From positions 1 to 23,753 of the forward strand of contig JBLHKS010000112.1 in NCBI GenBank assembly GCA_047620505.1: a stretch of DNA of 23,753 nucleotides. Direction: 5' to 3'. The position numbers and the translations under genes were made by a program. This document shows, piece after piece, positions 1 through 8,000 of this stretch. Numbering within the stretch: the first letter of the stretch is position 1; the number at the start of each line of letters is the position of its first letter. The notes beneath the pieces were generated by a model that was not told the origin of the DNA, searched no databases, and worked only from the letters and a program-made list of their open reading frames with translations. The DNA comes from JBLHKS01 sp047620505. GTDB taxonomy: Bacteria > Verrucomicrobiota > Verrucomicrobiia > Verrucomicrobiales > DEV007.

Positions 1-426
1 CTTTTCGATCCGCTGAATCTGGATTCGAGCCGGATTCACCGAATCGAAGGCGAGCTCGATCCGCCAGCAGCTGCTGAGCGCGCGGAAGCCGAATTTCGCC
101 GAGTTTGCGGGGAAACTCCCATGCTTGACTGGATTTTCCTCGGCATGGGCGAGGACGGCCACGTCGCTTCCCTGTTTCCGGAAGAAAGCGAAACTGATCG
201 CCAATCGTCAGCGATTTTTCGCCCGGTCGTCGCATCCAAACCGCCGCCCAATCGAATAACGTTAGGCTACGGGGCGCTCGCTGCTGCAAAAGAAGTTTGG
301 GTTCTGGCTTCAGGCGCAGGGAAAGCGGAAATCCTAGAAGATTCGATCGCCGACCGTGTCGACACGCCGCTCGCGCGAGTTCTGAAAGCGCGAGAGCAGA
401 CGCTGATTTTCAGCGCCATTTCCTAG
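1..426 (+). CDS. pgl: 6-phosphogluconolactonase, C-terminal part (5' end outside window)
   Basis: The frame is open from the first base to the TAG at 424-426, giving 141 residues of a protein that begins before the window. It hydrolyses 6-phosphogluconolactone to 6-phosphogluconate in the oxidative pentose phosphate pathway, in the cytoplasm. The sequence shows the signature GMGEDGHVASLFP (codons around 145-183), which matches the conserved GxGxDGHxASLFP of the glucosamine-6-phosphate isomerase/6-phosphogluconolactonase superfamily. Upstream of it, RIEGELDPPAAAERAEAEF fits the usual helix before that motif. The internal ATG at 121 is not the start, because family homology continues upstream of it. 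The gene converges with the DUF2071 gene, with one base between the stop codons. A sugar-phosphate isomerase of the same superfamily is the alternative, but the motif favours the lactonase. Confidence 0.88.
   Translation, partial: LFDPLNLDSSRIHRIEGELDPPAAAERAEAEFRRVCGETPMLDWIFLGMGEDGHVASLFPEESETDRQSSAIFRPVVASKPPPNRITLGYGALAAAKEVWVLASGAGKAEILEDSIADRVDTPLARVLKAREQTLIFSAIS
65..76. repeat. Palindrome CAGCAGCTGCTG, copy 1
   Basis: Exact 12-bp palindrome inside the lactonase gene, read there as codons for P-A-A-A-E. Confidence 0.8.
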
Positions 427-427
427 A

Positions 428-1168
428 TTAACGGCCAGTCAGCCTCAACGGCCAAACCACGACATCCAGCCTCTTCGAAAAGTGCAGCACTGGCTCTGAA
501 TCTGGAATTTCGATCCCAAACGCCTCACCGATTTGGTTTTCGTGGATCTCCGCCTCAGCTCGCTGAAGAGGCCAGGGCGCGTGCTGAATCTCAGCAGAAA
601 ACAACCGTCCGCCGGTCGATTTTGCGTAGAGGCAATATCGCTCCGTGAGCCAGTTCTCCAAGGTCCCAGGCTTTGATTCGTAAGCAGATCCTGTGGGTTC
701 GTAATCGCCGCGAAAGGCCCAATTTCCTTGATTTCGTTGCGACAAATAATGCACTCGGTTGCCCACCGTCTGGCATTGCATTTTCGCGTTGAAATACGGC
801 AAGTGAAAAAACTTTCGGGCCGCCCAAACCGCGACTCGGTTTGCGGCATCCAAGCTCAGAAACCAAACACCCGGCTTCCCGTCATGCTCGACGTAAAGTC
901 GTAGATTCAATTCTGGAAACGCGGAAACCCACGGGAGACTCGGGATTCCACGTGGTGCCACGCCCTCCATCCGAAACGGAACTACGCCGACCCACGAGAC
1001 GCCGTCGAATTCCTGGATTTCCAGCTCCGGTGGCACGAGTTCTCGCAAGCTCTTTGACGGAACCGGCCAATGCGCAAAAAGCAGATCGCACCACCGCTGT
1101 CGCATGATCCAAGGACCTTTTGGCATCGGCCAGGGACGGTGGTCAATTCGATTCAGGGCCGGATTCAC
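428..1168 (-). CDS. DUF2071 (YqjF-like) family protein
   Basis: A 246-residue soluble-looking protein of the DUF2071/COG3361 family, whose biochemical role is not established. Recognisable parts are the N-terminal stretch RQRWCDLLFAHWPVP, then LVPPELEIQEFDGVSWVGVV (family pattern: L.P..L....fdG..wvg.vPF.m), and the middle part FPELNLRLYV and GVWFLSLDA, typical of the family's beta-sheet core. Length agrees with the usual 230-250 residues. The longest frame starts with GTG at 1168. An ATG 14 codons further in (MPKGPW) is a plausible alternative, and no strong ribosome binding site decides between them. It converges on the lactonase gene with a 1-bp gap, and no terminator hairpin lies between them. 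Nothing in the context gives a substrate. Confidence 0.8.
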   Translation of the reverse strand: MNPALNRIDHRPWPMPKGPWIMRQRWCDLLFAHWPVPSKSLRELVPPELEIQEFDGVSWVGVVPFRMEGVAPRGIPSLPWVSAFPELNLRLYVEHDGKPGVWFLSLDAANRVAVWAARKFFHLPYFNAKMQCQTVGNRVHYLSQRNQGNWAFRGDYEPTGSAYESKPGTLENWLTERYCLYAKSTGGRLFSAEIQHAPWPLQRAEAEIHENQIGEAFGIEIPDSEPVLHFSKRLDVVVWPLRLTGR

Positions 1169-1325
1169 GAGGCCAGTTTCAATGGGGATTTCCTTGATTC
1201 AACATCAGCAGCTGCTGGTTTCCTTTCCGCAAAATTAGGGCAGCACCGTCAAGCCAAAGCGAAAATGATGGAATTATCATTATCCAACGCGAGGTCACTC
1301 GCCTTGCTTTTGTTTTCATGATGAG
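1169..1325. promoter_or_regulatory. Divergent intergenic region
   Basis: This 157-bp region separates the leftward DUF2071 gene from the rightward one-TM/HTTM pair, so promoters for both should lie here. It holds a copy of the 12-bp palindrome (1206-1217), a small dyad AATGAT...ATCATT (1264-1281) and a dyad GCGAG-GTCA-CTCGC (1289-1302). I could not identify convincing -35/-10 boxes. Confidence 0.4.
1206..1217. repeat. Palindrome CAGCAGCTGCTG, copy 2 (intergenic)
   Basis: The only exact copy outside a coding region. It lies 38 bp upstream of the GTG start of the DUF2071 gene and 108 bp upstream of the next gene. Confidence 0.8.
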
Positions 1326-1874
1326 ATGATTGGATTTCCCGAAAAAATCAAAAGCCGATATCGGCAATTCGCGCTCGGACTCGCTCCGCTCTTGCCTTTG
1401 ATTGTCATTACCTTGATCAGTGTTTACCTGCTTCCGGTCGACGGAAAAGATTACGAACCGCCGAGGGCAGGCGGCGAGTTTTTTCCGCTTTCGTCGTTCC
1501 CGATGTACTCGACGATCGATCCGCAAACCTACATGGTTTACCTGACAGACGCAGAAGGTAAGCCAATCGGGGCGCAGGCGGTGTTCGGGATTCGAACGTC
1601 GGCGATTAAAAAGAATTACGACAAGAAACTGCGGCGATTGGAGGGGAAATTGGGCAAAAAGCACTGGAAAATGACGCCCGATGAGAAAGCGCCTGCTGCG
1701 CTGGAAACTCTGGAATTCATTTTTCGCGAGTACGGCTCCAAGGGCGAGGAAGCTTCGGAAACGGCCTCGATTGCGCTCGTCGACATGCGGATTTACTGGA
1801 GAGATGGAAATCTGGATCGAATCAGAGAAACCGTCGCGACTCTCGATCGAAACTCCCTGACAAAGACACCATGA
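1326..1874 (+). CDS. One-TM protein, partner of the HTTM-like protein
   Basis: A 182-residue protein of unknown function. The N-terminus (MIGFPEKIKSRYRQFALG) is basic and is followed by one strongly hydrophobic segment at about residues 18-37 (LAPLLPLIVITLISVYLLPV), so it is probably a membrane-anchored protein with the rest outside the membrane. A GGEFFPLSSFPMYSTIDPQT stretch follows, and the C-terminal half is charged and helical with many Lys/Glu. The stop codon overlaps the start of the downstream HTTM-like gene by 4 bp (ATGA), so translational coupling is likely and the two proteins probably act together. The chosen ATG has only a weak purine stretch upstream. I recall similar small proteins with an FPMYS-like motif beside HTTM genes, but cannot verify that here. 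Confidence 0.6.
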   Translation: MIGFPEKIKSRYRQFALGLAPLLPLIVITLISVYLLPVDGKDYEPPRAGGEFFPLSSFPMYSTIDPQTYMVYLTDAEGKPIGAQAVFGIRTSAIKKNYDKKLRRLEGKLGKKHWKMTPDEKAPAALETLEFIFREYGSKGEEASETASIALVDMRIYWRDGNLDRIRETVATLDRNSLTKTP

Positions 1875-2815
1875 AGTGGCTCTTTCGTAACCAACTCGGT
1901 AGGATTTCGTATTCTCCGATTGAATTTAGCATCGCGCGCTTCGGCTTTGCTTTGGTTCTAGTCCACTCGATTTGGAGCCTCGCGAAGGCTAACGATGAGA
2001 CGAGCCTGGATGAGCCGCACGGCTTGGCTTGGCTCGGCAACGGGCCGGAGGGCGAGCTTTCGTGGCTCGGGGATTTGACGGTCTGGTTCAGCGCCGGACC
2101 GGGCGTGCCGACGGCTTGGTTTCTGGTTTTTGCGGTGCTCCTGGCGTTTTACCTGATCAACTTCGCGCCGATTTTCACGAGCTTCGGCCTTCTCACGATT
2201 CACACGTTGGCGGGCACGTTTTACATGTCTCAGGGGGCGATGCATCACACCCAGCAGATCATCAGCCTGGTCCTTTTCGGGCAGCTGTTGGCTTCGATCT
2301 GGAATGCGATCAAACTTCGGCGAAGCGACTCGCTTCTTTGGCCGAGTTCTCAGGTTTTCCGAGATTCATCGATGTTCCTCTGCCAACAGATGATCGCGGC
2401 GAGCTACGTGATTACCGGCCTGACAAAGTTCGAAAAATCCAAGGGCCATTGGATCGAAGATTCGCCGAATCTTGTGGTCCAGTTCGACAAAAACCTGCAG
2501 ATGGATTTCTACAATCATCTCCAGCCACCGGACGAGCGGATGACGCAGTGGATGACTAATTTTCTAACGAATTATCCATCGCTGGGGATGATCATTTTCG
2601 GTTCCGCGCTGCTCCTCGAATTCCTGGCGTTTTTCGCGCTTTTCAACCGCTCGATTATGGCTCTGTGGGGCCTCGCTTTGATCGCGATGCACCTCAGCAT
2701 CGGCGTGATCATGAAGCTGGACTTTTTCTACAACGAAATGGTTCTGCTGATCTTTTTCGTCAACATTCCGTTCTGGATTCGAGCAGCGGGGTGCCGCTTC
2801 CTCAAAACGGCTTGA
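1871..2815 (+). CDS. HTTM-like multispanning membrane protein
   Basis: A 314-residue integral inner-membrane protein with about eight hydrophobic segments, near residues 19-38, 80-100, 101-119, 127-146, 168-185, 236-257, 262-281 and 288-304. The layout and the stretch SYVITGLTKFEKSKGHWIED (about 178-197) resemble the HTTM family (horizontally transferred transmembrane domain), related to the membrane part of vitamin K-dependent gamma-carboxylase. The C-terminal MHLSIGVIMKLDFFYNEMVL also fits that family. Bacterial HTTM proteins have no settled reaction, so carboxylase activity should not be assumed. The start overlaps the upstream gene by ATGA, and the last 14 bp overlap the 3' end of the convergent anti-sigma gene. 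A DoxX-like protein is a less likely alternative. Confidence 0.6.
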   Translation: MKWLFRNQLGRISYSPIEFSIARFGFALVLVHSIWSLAKANDETSLDEPHGLAWLGNGPEGELSWLGDLTVWFSAGPGVPTAWFLVFAVLLAFYLINFAPIFTSFGLLTIHTLAGTFYMSQGAMHHTQQIISLVLFGQLLASIWNAIKLRRSDSLLWPSSQVFRDSSMFLCQQMIAASYVITGLTKFEKSKGHWIEDSPNLVVQFDKNLQMDFYNHLQPPDERMTQWMTNFLTNYPSLGMIIFGSALLLEFLAFFALFNRSIMALWGLALIAMHLSIGVIMKLDFFYNEMVLLIFFVNIPFWIRAAGCRFLKTA

Positions 2816-3770
2816 CCGTCACTGAGCCCGATCCGCTGTCGGTGATCCAGATCCGATCGATCGTCAGCTGAAGCTCCGAATCGACAGTGCTGAAAGCGAA
2901 TCCCGTGATCACATCGTCGGCGGTCATCGGCTGGTCGTCGACAAATTCGCCCGCGACTTTGCGCTTCCAGACCGTGATCGGAATTTCGACGGTTTTCCAC
3001 TCGCCGGGATCGATCGTGATCTCGCCGCCGTGCCACATAAACAAGCTGAACTGGCCCGTTAGGCGGTGGCGGGTGCTTGCAAACACGTTCAGCCAGGTTT
3101 GACGATCGGATTTCAAAACGAGATTGAAATGAGTCCCCTCTCGGCCTTCAAACCAGCCATTCCAATTGCTGGTAGACGCGATTACGTAATGCGATTTCGA
3201 AGGATCGCTCTGATACGGCTCGACCAATGTTTGAATCGCGCCGAGGGAGCCCACAGGCAAGCCGGTTTCGACCAGCGTGCCTTTCCAACCGCGCACAGCC
3301 TCGCGCCCGGCTTCGAAGTCGACCGACCAGACGATTCCGTTAATCGATTCGAGCTGTGGCAGGGGCGCTGGAACTGGGATTGGAAGCTCTTGAGGCGTCG
3401 GCGCCGGTGCCAGCAGCTGCTCAGGCGGTTCCTCTGGACGCGGCTCCGGTTGGACGATCTGTTTCCTCGGATCCTGTGCGCTGGAATCGAATTTTTGAAC
3501 CACAAACCAGAGTCCTCCGATCAAAATCGCGATACCGGCCGCGATCGCCAAAATCTGGCCGAAGCGCTTCCAAGGCCCGGCCACGACAACCGGCTTTTCC
3601 GCTGACTGGCACCCGAATTCGACCTGCTGATCGACCATAGTCAGATAAATCCGTCGAGCTTCCGGATCTTTGATCAAGATCGCTTCGAGCTCCGCCTGCT
3701 CCTCCTCAAAGAGCGCCTCGTCGAGAAGCAGCGAGATCAAACGCGTCAAATTATCGTGATCCGTCTTCAT
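2802..3770 (-). CDS. Membrane-anchored anti-sigma factor with extracytoplasmic jelly-roll-like domain
   Basis: A 322-residue protein likely to hold the upstream ECF sigma factor inactive at the membrane. Residues 1-50 form an acidic helical domain of the kind seen next to planctomycete/verrucomicrobial sigma factors (LLLDEALFEEEQAELEAIL, then DPEARRIYLTMVDQQ). A single TM segment lies at about 71-91. A proline-rich linker (about 107-140) leads to a C-terminal domain (about 141-322) with alternating strands and aromatic residues (GIVWSVDFEAG, NWNGWFEGREG), like a carbohydrate-binding jelly roll. I infer that this part senses a ligand outside the membrane. The start overlaps the sigma stop by ATGA. 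There is no zinc-binding HxxxCxxC motif. The FecR domain assignment is uncertain; the anti-sigma role rests mainly on the gene pair. Confidence 0.68.
   Translation of the reverse strand: MKTDHDNLTRLISLLLDEALFEEEQAELEAILIKDPEARRIYLTMVDQQVEFGCQSAEKPVVVAGPWKRFGQILAIAAGIAILIGGLWFVVQKFDSSAQDPRKQIVQPEPRPEEPPEQLLAPAPTPQELPIPVPAPLPQLESINGIVWSVDFEAGREAVRGWKGTLVETGLPVGSLGAIQTLVEPYQSDPSKSHYVIASTSNWNGWFEGREGTHFNLVLKSDRQTWLNVFASTRHRLTGQFSLFMWHGGEITIDPGEWKTVEIPITVWKRKVAGEFVDDQPMTADDVITGFAFSTVDSELQLTIDRIWITDSGSGSVTVKPF
3412..3421. repeat. Palindrome core AGCAGCTGCT, copy 3
   Basis: Exact 10-bp core in the proline-rich linker of the anti-sigma gene, read on the minus strand as E-Q-L-L-A. The twelfth base of the longer motif differs (CAGCAGCTGCTC). 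Confidence 0.8.
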
Positions 3771-4300
3771 GATCTGGCCTCCTCAAGACGAAGGCAGCGA
3801 CTGACGCAATCCAGCAACTGCTTGCGGATCCGATGCATAACCAAATAGATCGCATTGGCCGATTTGCCCTGCTCTTTGGCGATGTCTTTGAGTGCCCGCT
3901 CGCGGCCGAAACGCTCGGTCATCAAATCGCGCGCATTCGGATCGAGTTTCTTCATGCAGGCAACGAGCGCGTTGCGTTTGGCTTCCAATTCGGGCTCCAT
4001 TTCGACCCGCTCTTCGGCCAGAGTTTCGATCAGTTCGTCGTTCTGAAAATACTTCGCGCGGATCGCATATTTCTTGCGGTGCTTCAAAACCTCAAAGAAC
4101 GCAAACTGCCTTGCCCAAGGCCAGAACGGACGGCTCGAATCGTACTCGTTGAACTTCTGCCAGAGTCGGCGGGCGGTTTCCTGAACGACGTCCTCAGCCT
4201 GAGCGCGGTTCGGAAGCAGCGTCATCACGTAGCGCAAAAGATCGAGATGATGCTTGGAATAAAGGACGGCAAAGTCGTCGGATTGGATGGGATCGATCAT
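3767..4300 (-). CDS. ECF-type RNA polymerase sigma factor, Rhodopirellula/Verrucomicrobium family
   Basis: A 177-residue sigma-70 family factor that directs RNA polymerase to a specific set of promoters. Region 2 spans about residues 10-75: LLRYVMTLLPNRAQAEDVVQ followed by ETARRLWQKF and PFWPWARQFAFFEVLKHRKK, the -10 recognition and core-binding helices. Region 4 spans about 115-170: LDPNARDLMTERF and then the helix-turn-helix around LKDIAKEQGKSANAIYLVMH. Length fits the family well. It has a fair ribosome binding site, AGGAA four bases before ATG (complement of 4305-4309). The ATGA overlap with the anti-sigma gene gives a classic sigma/anti-sigma operon. Likely autoregulated, but no target promoter could be named from the sequence. 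Confidence 0.9.
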   Translation of the reverse strand: MIDPIQSDDFAVLYSKHHLDLLRYVMTLLPNRAQAEDVVQETARRLWQKFNEYDSSRPFWPWARQFAFFEVLKHRKKYAIRAKYFQNDELIETLAEERVEMEPELEAKRNALVACMKKLDPNARDLMTERFGRERALKDIAKEQGKSANAIYLVMHRIRKQLLDCVSRCLRLEEARS

Positions 4301-4420
4301 TCGGTTCCTGAGCTATCATCTTTGCCCGAACTGATCTTTCCACAAATCGACTTCGCAAAGTTCGCGATTGCCTTGAGAGAAATTCGTCAGCAATTTCTTC
4401 TTCGCCCGTCGAATCCTGTC
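4301..4420. promoter_or_regulatory. Divergent intergenic region between sigma factor and thioredoxin-like gene
   Basis: A 120-bp spacer with the start codons of both genes facing outward; promoters for both are expected here. It carries the sigma ribosome binding site at 4305-4309. It is the most likely place for a promoter read by this ECF factor, but I could not pick out -35/-10 boxes with confidence. Confidence 0.4.
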
Positions 4421-5002
4421 ATGAGCCCCAAGTTCTCCTTCTCACTCTGCCTTATCTTTCTCACGATGCTCAGCACAGGCCAATCACAGACAAAAGGGAT
4501 CGCCGGAAAAAACGCTCCAAGCTGGAATATCGATTCCTGGTATCAGCTTCCCAAAGATACTGAGACTCTCGACGTCACGGATTTTCGCGGAAAGGTGCTG
4601 GTCGTTTATTGTTTTCAGTCCTGGTGCCCGGGCTGTCATTCTCATGGGTTTCCGACTCTCAAAAAGTTGGTTTCCAAATTCGATGACGATGAAAAAGTCG
4701 AATTCGTCGTGATTCAGACTGCTTTTGAGGGACTCGAAACGAATTCGGTAGAGAAACTCAAGCCCACGGCTGAGCGATACGATTTGAAAATCCCGTTTGG
4801 CCACAGCGCGACGAGGCGGCGGGACGGAAGATCGGTTCTCGAAAGCTACCGGACGGGCGGAACGCCGTGGTTCATTATTATCGATCCGTTAGGCAAAGTG
4901 CAGCACAACGGATTTTCGATCGATTTTGATGAGGCGGCCGAAGCGATCGAAGAGCTGAAAAACGCTAAGCCGGATGCCGATGCTGCGATTTTCGGCAAAT
5001 AG
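4421..5002 (+). CDS. Secreted TlpA/AhpC-type thioredoxin-fold protein
   Basis: A 193-residue protein with an N-terminal signal peptide (MSPKFSFSLCLIFLTMLSTG, cleavage probably near residue 23) and a thioredoxin fold. The redox motif is CPGC (Cys69-Pro-Gly-Cys72) within QSWCPGCHS. The cis-proline site is GGTPWF (Pro149), followed by FIIIDPLGKV, as in TlpA/ResA-type disulfide reductases. It probably reduces disulfides of exported proteins such as c-type cytochromes, which would suit the cytochrome-type gene further along; that link is inference. The frame stays open far upstream into the antisense of the sigma gene, but the signal peptide fixes the start at 4421. No clear Shine-Dalgarno sequence. 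It ends four bases from the end of the convergent RND gene. Confidence 0.82.
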   Translation: MSPKFSFSLCLIFLTMLSTGQSQTKGIAGKNAPSWNIDSWYQLPKDTETLDVTDFRGKVLVVYCFQSWCPGCHSHGFPTLKKLVSKFDDDEKVEFVVIQTAFEGLETNSVEKLKPTAERYDLKIPFGHSATRRRDGRSVLESYRTGGTPWFIIIDPLGKVQHNGFSIDFDEAAEAIEELKNAKPDADAAIFGK

Positions 5003-5006
5003 ACTT

Positions 5007-8000
5007 TTAAGCAGCTGCTGCTTTCCCTTTCTTCGGATTGGCGATCGAAAAGACGATGCTTAGCACGCAGGGCGCCAGAATCAGGGTGAAGATCGTGGAC
5101 AGAAGCAAGCCGCCGACGATCACCGCGCCGAGGCCGCGATACAGCTCGGATCCAGACCCTGGCAGGAGCACCAGCGGCAGCATCCCGCCGACGGAAGTCA
5201 GCGAACTCATCAAAATCGGGCGCACCCGGGTTTCGACGGCGGCGATGATCGCCTCGCGCGGAGTTTCCAAGTGACGCTCGGGATCACGCAGGAAATTCAG
5301 GGTCTGGTGGACGATGAGGATCGCGTTGTTGACGACGACTCCGGCAAGAATCACGAATCCCAGAATCGTCAGCATGTCGAGATTCTGGTCAGGCATGTAG
5401 GGATCTTTGATGCTCCAATTGTGGAGGAGCGCGAGCCCGAGGAACCCGCCAAACATCGCAGGGAAGACGGTCATGATGATGATCACCGGGTAACTCCAGC
5501 TCTGAAAAAGGATCACCATGACGAGGAAAACGACTAACAAAGCCAGAACCATCGAGCTGGTGAAGACACCGATCAGCGATCCGTCGCCGAGCAACGCGGT
5601 CTTGATTTCGTTCAGCTTTCCGGCTGAGCCTGAGAGCCGAACATCGACGCCAGGAGGAATCGCGCCGCCCTGACGCATGCCCTCAGTCAGCTCGTTGATC
5701 TTCTCGATCGCCGTCTCAAGCGGCATGCCATCCGGCGGGGTCAGCTGAAGCGTTACCGCGCGATTTCGATCGACGTGGCGGATTTCGCTCGGCCCCTGAA
5801 CGCGCTCGACCGCAGCCACCGTGCGGAGATCGACGATGTCGCCAGTCGGCGTCGCGACAGGCACGTCGAGGATCGCGTCGATCGCCTGACCTCCGAAGGA
5901 AGCCTTGCTGATGACCTTGAGATCCCGGAGTTCGCCGCGCTCTTCGAATTCGCGGAAAAGCAGGATTCCATCGCCGTTAGCCTGGACGGCGAGACCGACG
6001 TCGCTTCGCGTCAGCCCGACTTTCCGCAGATGGCGGTCGAGCGGGACGATTCGCAATTCGTGGGACGGCATCGAAAAGTTTCCAGGGTCAGGATTGACGC
6101 TGTACGGGCCAAACTCGCCAAATAAGCCAAACATCAGCGTCTTAGCAGCTGCTGAGACCTCGTCCAGGTCGCGGCCAGTCAAATCGATCTTGATCGCAGC
6201 CCCCGTGTTGCCGCCAATCTTGAAGAGCGGCATCTGAAAAGAAAACGCGAGCGTGTCCGGAGCCGTGTGCCCGCCGGTCGCCCAATTCATCAGGTGGGTG
6301 GCGTCGATCGCGCGCTTTTTGTCGGCGGAAATCGCGCCGTGAAACATTTTGTCCTCGAAGCTAACGAGAAAGTAATTCGAAAGCGGAGGCGGTGTGACCG
6401 TCGGCGGGCCACCCGGAAATTGCGGAACCAATTGGCGGTGATCTTCCTTCGGTCTTGGGCCTCCGCGAACGATCGATTCGACAGCGAAGGCATCGTCTTC
6501 AACTTCCCAGGCAGGGCGGATTTTTTCTTCGATCCTCAGCCCGACTTGCTCGAGTTGATCAAGGCTGTAGCCGGGTGGCGGGATGAGAATTCCGAAGCAG
6601 ATGTTGCGGTTGCCTTTCGGCAAATAATCGAGTGGCGGCCTCAACTTCTCGATTCCGATGAGCGTGCCGAACATGAAAATCAGGATCACCGCGATGCTCG
6701 CGACCCAGGAGCGAGTCGAGAGGTCGACGATCCGCGAGACGAGCCGCGGCAGGCTGTCGAGAGCGACGTGAAACGGGTGCAAAATGAGACCGAGAAGGCT
6801 GCGGCGTTTTGGCTGGCCTTCGCCGTCGTCTGCGTCTTCGTGGAGCGACTCGCCTCGGGTTAGCATCCGCGCGGCGGCCGTTGGGATCACGGTCAGGGAA
6901 ACGATGAGGCTGAGCCCGACAGCGGCCATGATCGCGTAGGCGATGTCTTTGAAGAGTTGGCCTGCGGCTTCCTGGATGAGGAGAATCGGGAAGAAAACGA
7001 TCAGCGTGGTTACGGTCGAAGCGACGACGGCTCCGGCGACTTCGGACGCGCCCTCGGATGCGGCTCGACGGGCGCTTTTGCCCATTTCGAGGTGCCGATA
7101 AATGTTCTCGATCACGACGATCGCGTTGTCGACGACCATGCCGACTGCGAAGGCCATGCCCGCGAGCGAAATGATGTTCACGGAGCGGCCAAGCGCGACT
7201 AGCACGACCAGAGCGCCGATGACCGAGATGGGAATCGCGATCGCGATGATGCCAACGGTTCGCAGCGATCTGAGGAAGAAAAGAAGGGTCAGCGTCGCGA
7301 GAATCCCGCCGAAAAACAGGTTGCTCTGAACGAGTTTGATCGCGTCTTCGACGTAGGTCGTGGAATCGTAAGTCTGGACGAGTTCAAGCCCGCCGTTCAG
7401 GCCTAACTCGCGGGAGTGCTCCTCAAGCAGGCCGCCCGGCGCGTTCATCGCGGCGACCTCCGTTTGAATCGCGCGCATCGTCTCGATCAGGTTTCCGCCG
7501 CGCTCCAACTGGTAGTTGAAAAACGGCATCACCTGGCCACGCGCCCGCGCCCAGTCACGTTTTTCTTTGTAGGTTCTAACGACTTCTGCGACGTCCCGAA
7601 TGTAGACCGGGCCGGTGACTTCCCGCCGGACAATCATGTCGAGAATCTCGTCCGGCGACTCAAACCGGCCGGTCGCGCGAACGCGGATGTTGCGCTTGCC
7701 CTCGACGAGATTTCCAGCCGAAAAGTTGGCGTTCGAACTTCGAATCGCGGCCAGCAGCTGCTGGTAGGTCACGCCGCGTTGAGCCAGGGCGACCGGATCG
7801 ACCCGGATTTGCACCTCGGCCGGCCGCGCACCGCGAATTCCGACCTGGGCAACGCCGGGCAGCCGCTCGAAACGCGGCTTGAGTCGGCGTTCCATGAAAT
7901 CGTAAAGCGTCGTCGCGTCGAAATTCGGATCCGTCGAAGACAGGCCGATCCAAGCGATCCAGTCGGTCGATTCCGGATCAATATCGTCGACCACCGGCTG

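Noticed and set aside
1264..1302. Two small dyads that might form a terminator before the one-TM gene
   Set aside because: The upstream gene points away, so no plus-strand transcript needs ending here; stems are 5-6 bp only.
3833..4420. N-terminal extension of the thioredoxin-like frame into the sigma factor region
   Set aside because: The frame is open, but this part is antisense to a well-supported sigma gene and has no domain; the signal peptide begins at 4421.
7119..7148. Asp-Asn instead of Asp-Asp in TM4 of the RND pump (and Asn at the Lys940 site) as signs of an inactive pump
   Set aside because: Both changes are common among RND relatives; the remaining protein is intact.
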